In this document: positions 5,465 to 6,518 of the stretch, one piece after another
Layout: every line of letters begins with the position of its first letter
How positions within the stretch are numbered: the stretch's first letter is position 1
Source: Desulfococcus sp.
GTDB lineage: Bacteria > Desulfobacterota > Desulfobacteria > Desulfobacterales > Desulfosalsimonadaceae
NCBI GenBank assembly: GCA_024641805.1
Contig: JAHECJ010000128.1
Coordinates: 1 to 6,518, forward strand
DNA length: 6,518 nt
Direction: 5' to 3'
Position numbers and translations under genes: made by a program
The notes under the pieces: generated by a model
The model's input: only the letters and a program-made list of their open reading frames with translations
Databases searched by the model: none
Told to the model about the DNA's origin: nothing

Positions 5465-6518
5465 TTAAATGTATCCTTTCTTCCCTAAAAACAGCAGTAT
5501 TTCCTGCGCTGCCTCAACCGGTGTCAGGTCCGTTGTATTGATCCGGAGTTCCGGTGATACCGGGGATTCATACGGATCATCAACTCCTGTAAACCCTTTT
5601 ATCAGCCCGGCCCTTGCCTTGGCGTACATCCCTTTGCGGTCGCGTCTTTCACATTCCTCGATGGGGGTTGCCACATGCACCTCGATAAACCCACCGTATT
5701 GCTCAATCACCTGCCGGGTCTCCTGGCGCGTATTTTCATACGGTGCAATGGGGGCGCAGATGGCAACACCCCTGTTTTTGGTAATTTCACTGGCCACAAA
5801 ACCGATTCGCCGTACGTTGATGTCTCGGTGTTCTTTGCTGAAGTTCAGCTCATTGGAAAGGTTCTGGCGGACAATATCCCCGTCCAGAAGTGTCACCGGC
5901 CGGTCCCCGATTTCAAGAAACATGGAATACAACACCTTGGCCACCGTTGATTTACCGGCGCCTGACAAACCGGTCAAAAAAACGGTAAATCCCTGCTGCC
6001 GGGGAGGCGGATAGGCTTTCTGGAGTTCTTCCACTATTTCTTTAAATGTCGCCCACTCAGGAATGCGCCGGCCTTCACGGATGCGTTTCCGGATGTCCGA
6101 ACCGGTCATTGATATCGTCTGTGTACCTTCAGGCACCTGATCGATAGAATAGTATTCATCTTCAAAAGGAAGATACACAAACTTTTCAAATGAAACAATC
6201 TCCATTCCAATCTCGCTGCTGAATTCCGCAGCAAGCTTTCTGGCCCGGTCGCTTTCATAAAACGGATTCCCATTCAGATCACACCCGGGACTGGCGTGAT
6301 CATGTCCAACGATAAAATGCGAACATCCGTAGTTTTTAGCGATAACGACGTCTAAAATGGCATCACGGGGACCGGAAAGACGCATGGCTAAAGGAAGCAG
6401 TGACAGGACATGGGAATTAGGAGGGTAATGTTTGGATACCGCCTGATAGCATCGCACCCGGGTATAGTGATCAAAATCGCCGGGTCGGGTCATGCCAACG
6501 GCAGGCATCAGCAGCAGA
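5465..6518 (-). CDS. Bifunctional ATP sulfurylase/APS kinase (PAPS synthetase), C-terminal part; N-terminus outside window
   Basis: The minus-strand frame is open to the right edge, with three leucine codons (6517-6509) before the Met at 6508. That Met aligns inside the ATP sulfurylase fold (usual LL.HP.VG.TKPGD), so it is not the start. Numbering from this Met, residues 1-165 are the C-terminal half of ATP sulfurylase, with TRVRCYQAV (16-24), SLLPLAMRLSGPRDA (36-50) and VPEGTQTISMTGSDIR (125-140). Residues 172-347 are a complete APS kinase: P-loop GLSGAGKST (180-188), LLDGDIVR (207-214), FSKEHRDINVRRIGFVASEI (223-242), APIAPYENTR (252-261) and KARAGLIKGFTGVDDPYE (297-314). Together they convert sulfate plus 2 ATP to PAPS in the cytoplasm. 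The conserved GRDHAGPG of ATP sulfurylase reads GHDHASPG (68-75), changing an Arg thought to contact ATP/sulfate. The fusion, and the adjoining UDP-sugar dehydrogenase, point to sulfation rather than dissimilatory sulfate reduction. Confidence 0.93.
   Translation of the reverse strand, partial: LLLMPAVGMTRPGDFDHYTRVRCYQAVSKHYPPNSHVLSLLPLAMRLSGPRDAILDVVIAKNYGCSHFIVGHDHASPGCDLNGNPFYESDRARKLAAEFSSEIGMEIVSFEKFVYLPFEDEYYSIDQVPEGTQTISMTGSDIRKRIREGRRIPEWATFKEIVEELQKAYPPPRQQGFTVFLTGLSGAGKSTVAKVLYSMFLEIGDRPVTLLDGDIVRQNLSNELNFSKEHRDINVRRIGFVASEITKNRGVAICAPIAPYENTRQETRQVIEQYGGFIEVHVATPIEECERRDRKGMYAKARAGLIKGFTGVDDPYESPVSPELRINTTDLTPVEAAQEILLFLGKKGYI

Noticed and set aside
5469..6014. 181-codon plus-strand open frame
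   Set aside because: It is antisense to the APS kinase domain, whose motifs are all intact. The translation is rich in Ser, Arg and Pro, as expected from the reverse of a conserved gene.
1..6518. CRISPR array, insertion sequence, tRNA, prophage or defence island
   Set aside because: No regularly spaced repeats, transposase or integrase motifs, terminal inverted repeats with duplications, or tRNA-like folds were seen. All coding space is taken by metabolic enzymes.

Overview
This window looks like an ordinary stretch of a bacterial chromosome. It holds five genes, all on the minus strand, two of them cut by the window edges. Base composition looks moderate, with AT-rich intergenic gaps. The gene set would suit a deltaproteobacterial, Desulfobacterales-like genome: a bubblegum-type acyl-CoA synthetase, a TIGR00027 methyltransferase and a fused sulfate adenylyltransferase/APS kinase. 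That placement comes from remembered family resemblance, not from any marker gene, so it is tentative.

In the direction of transcription (high to low coordinates) the layout is as follows. (1) 6518-5465: the C-terminal part of a bifunctional ATP sulfurylase/APS kinase; its start lies outside the window. (2) 5462-4170: a UDP-N-acetylhexosamine 6-dehydrogenase of the TviB/WbpO type, starting 2 bases after the previous stop, so the two are almost certainly co-transcribed. (3) 4169-3796: a 374-base gap with a weak terminator candidate, several hairpins and a good promoter for the next gene. (4) 3795-2023: a long-chain acyl-CoA synthetase of the bubblegum (ACSBG) type. (5) 2022-1877: a 146-base gap with a promoter candidate and a perfect 13-bp inverted repeat. 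(6) 1876-407: an amidase-signature hydrolase with an intact Lys-Ser-Ser triad. (7) 376-1: the N-terminal part of a TIGR00027/leucine carboxyl methyltransferase-like SAM methyltransferase, 30 bases after the amidase stop. It is open to the left edge.

Functionally there are two blocks. The right-hand pair makes PAPS (activated sulfate) and a UDP-HexNAc uronic acid, which together suggest a sulfated, uronate-containing surface polysaccharide whose remaining genes should lie to the right of the window. The left-hand genes (fatty acid activation, amide hydrolysis, methyl transfer) have no obvious shared pathway.

I found no CRISPR array, insertion sequence, tRNA or rRNA, toxin-antitoxin pair or phage gene, and nothing that amounts to an undescribed system. 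The most interesting details are an Arg-to-His change in a conserved ATP sulfurylase motif, the stem-loops in the leaders of two successive genes, and the sulfation/uronate gene pairing.
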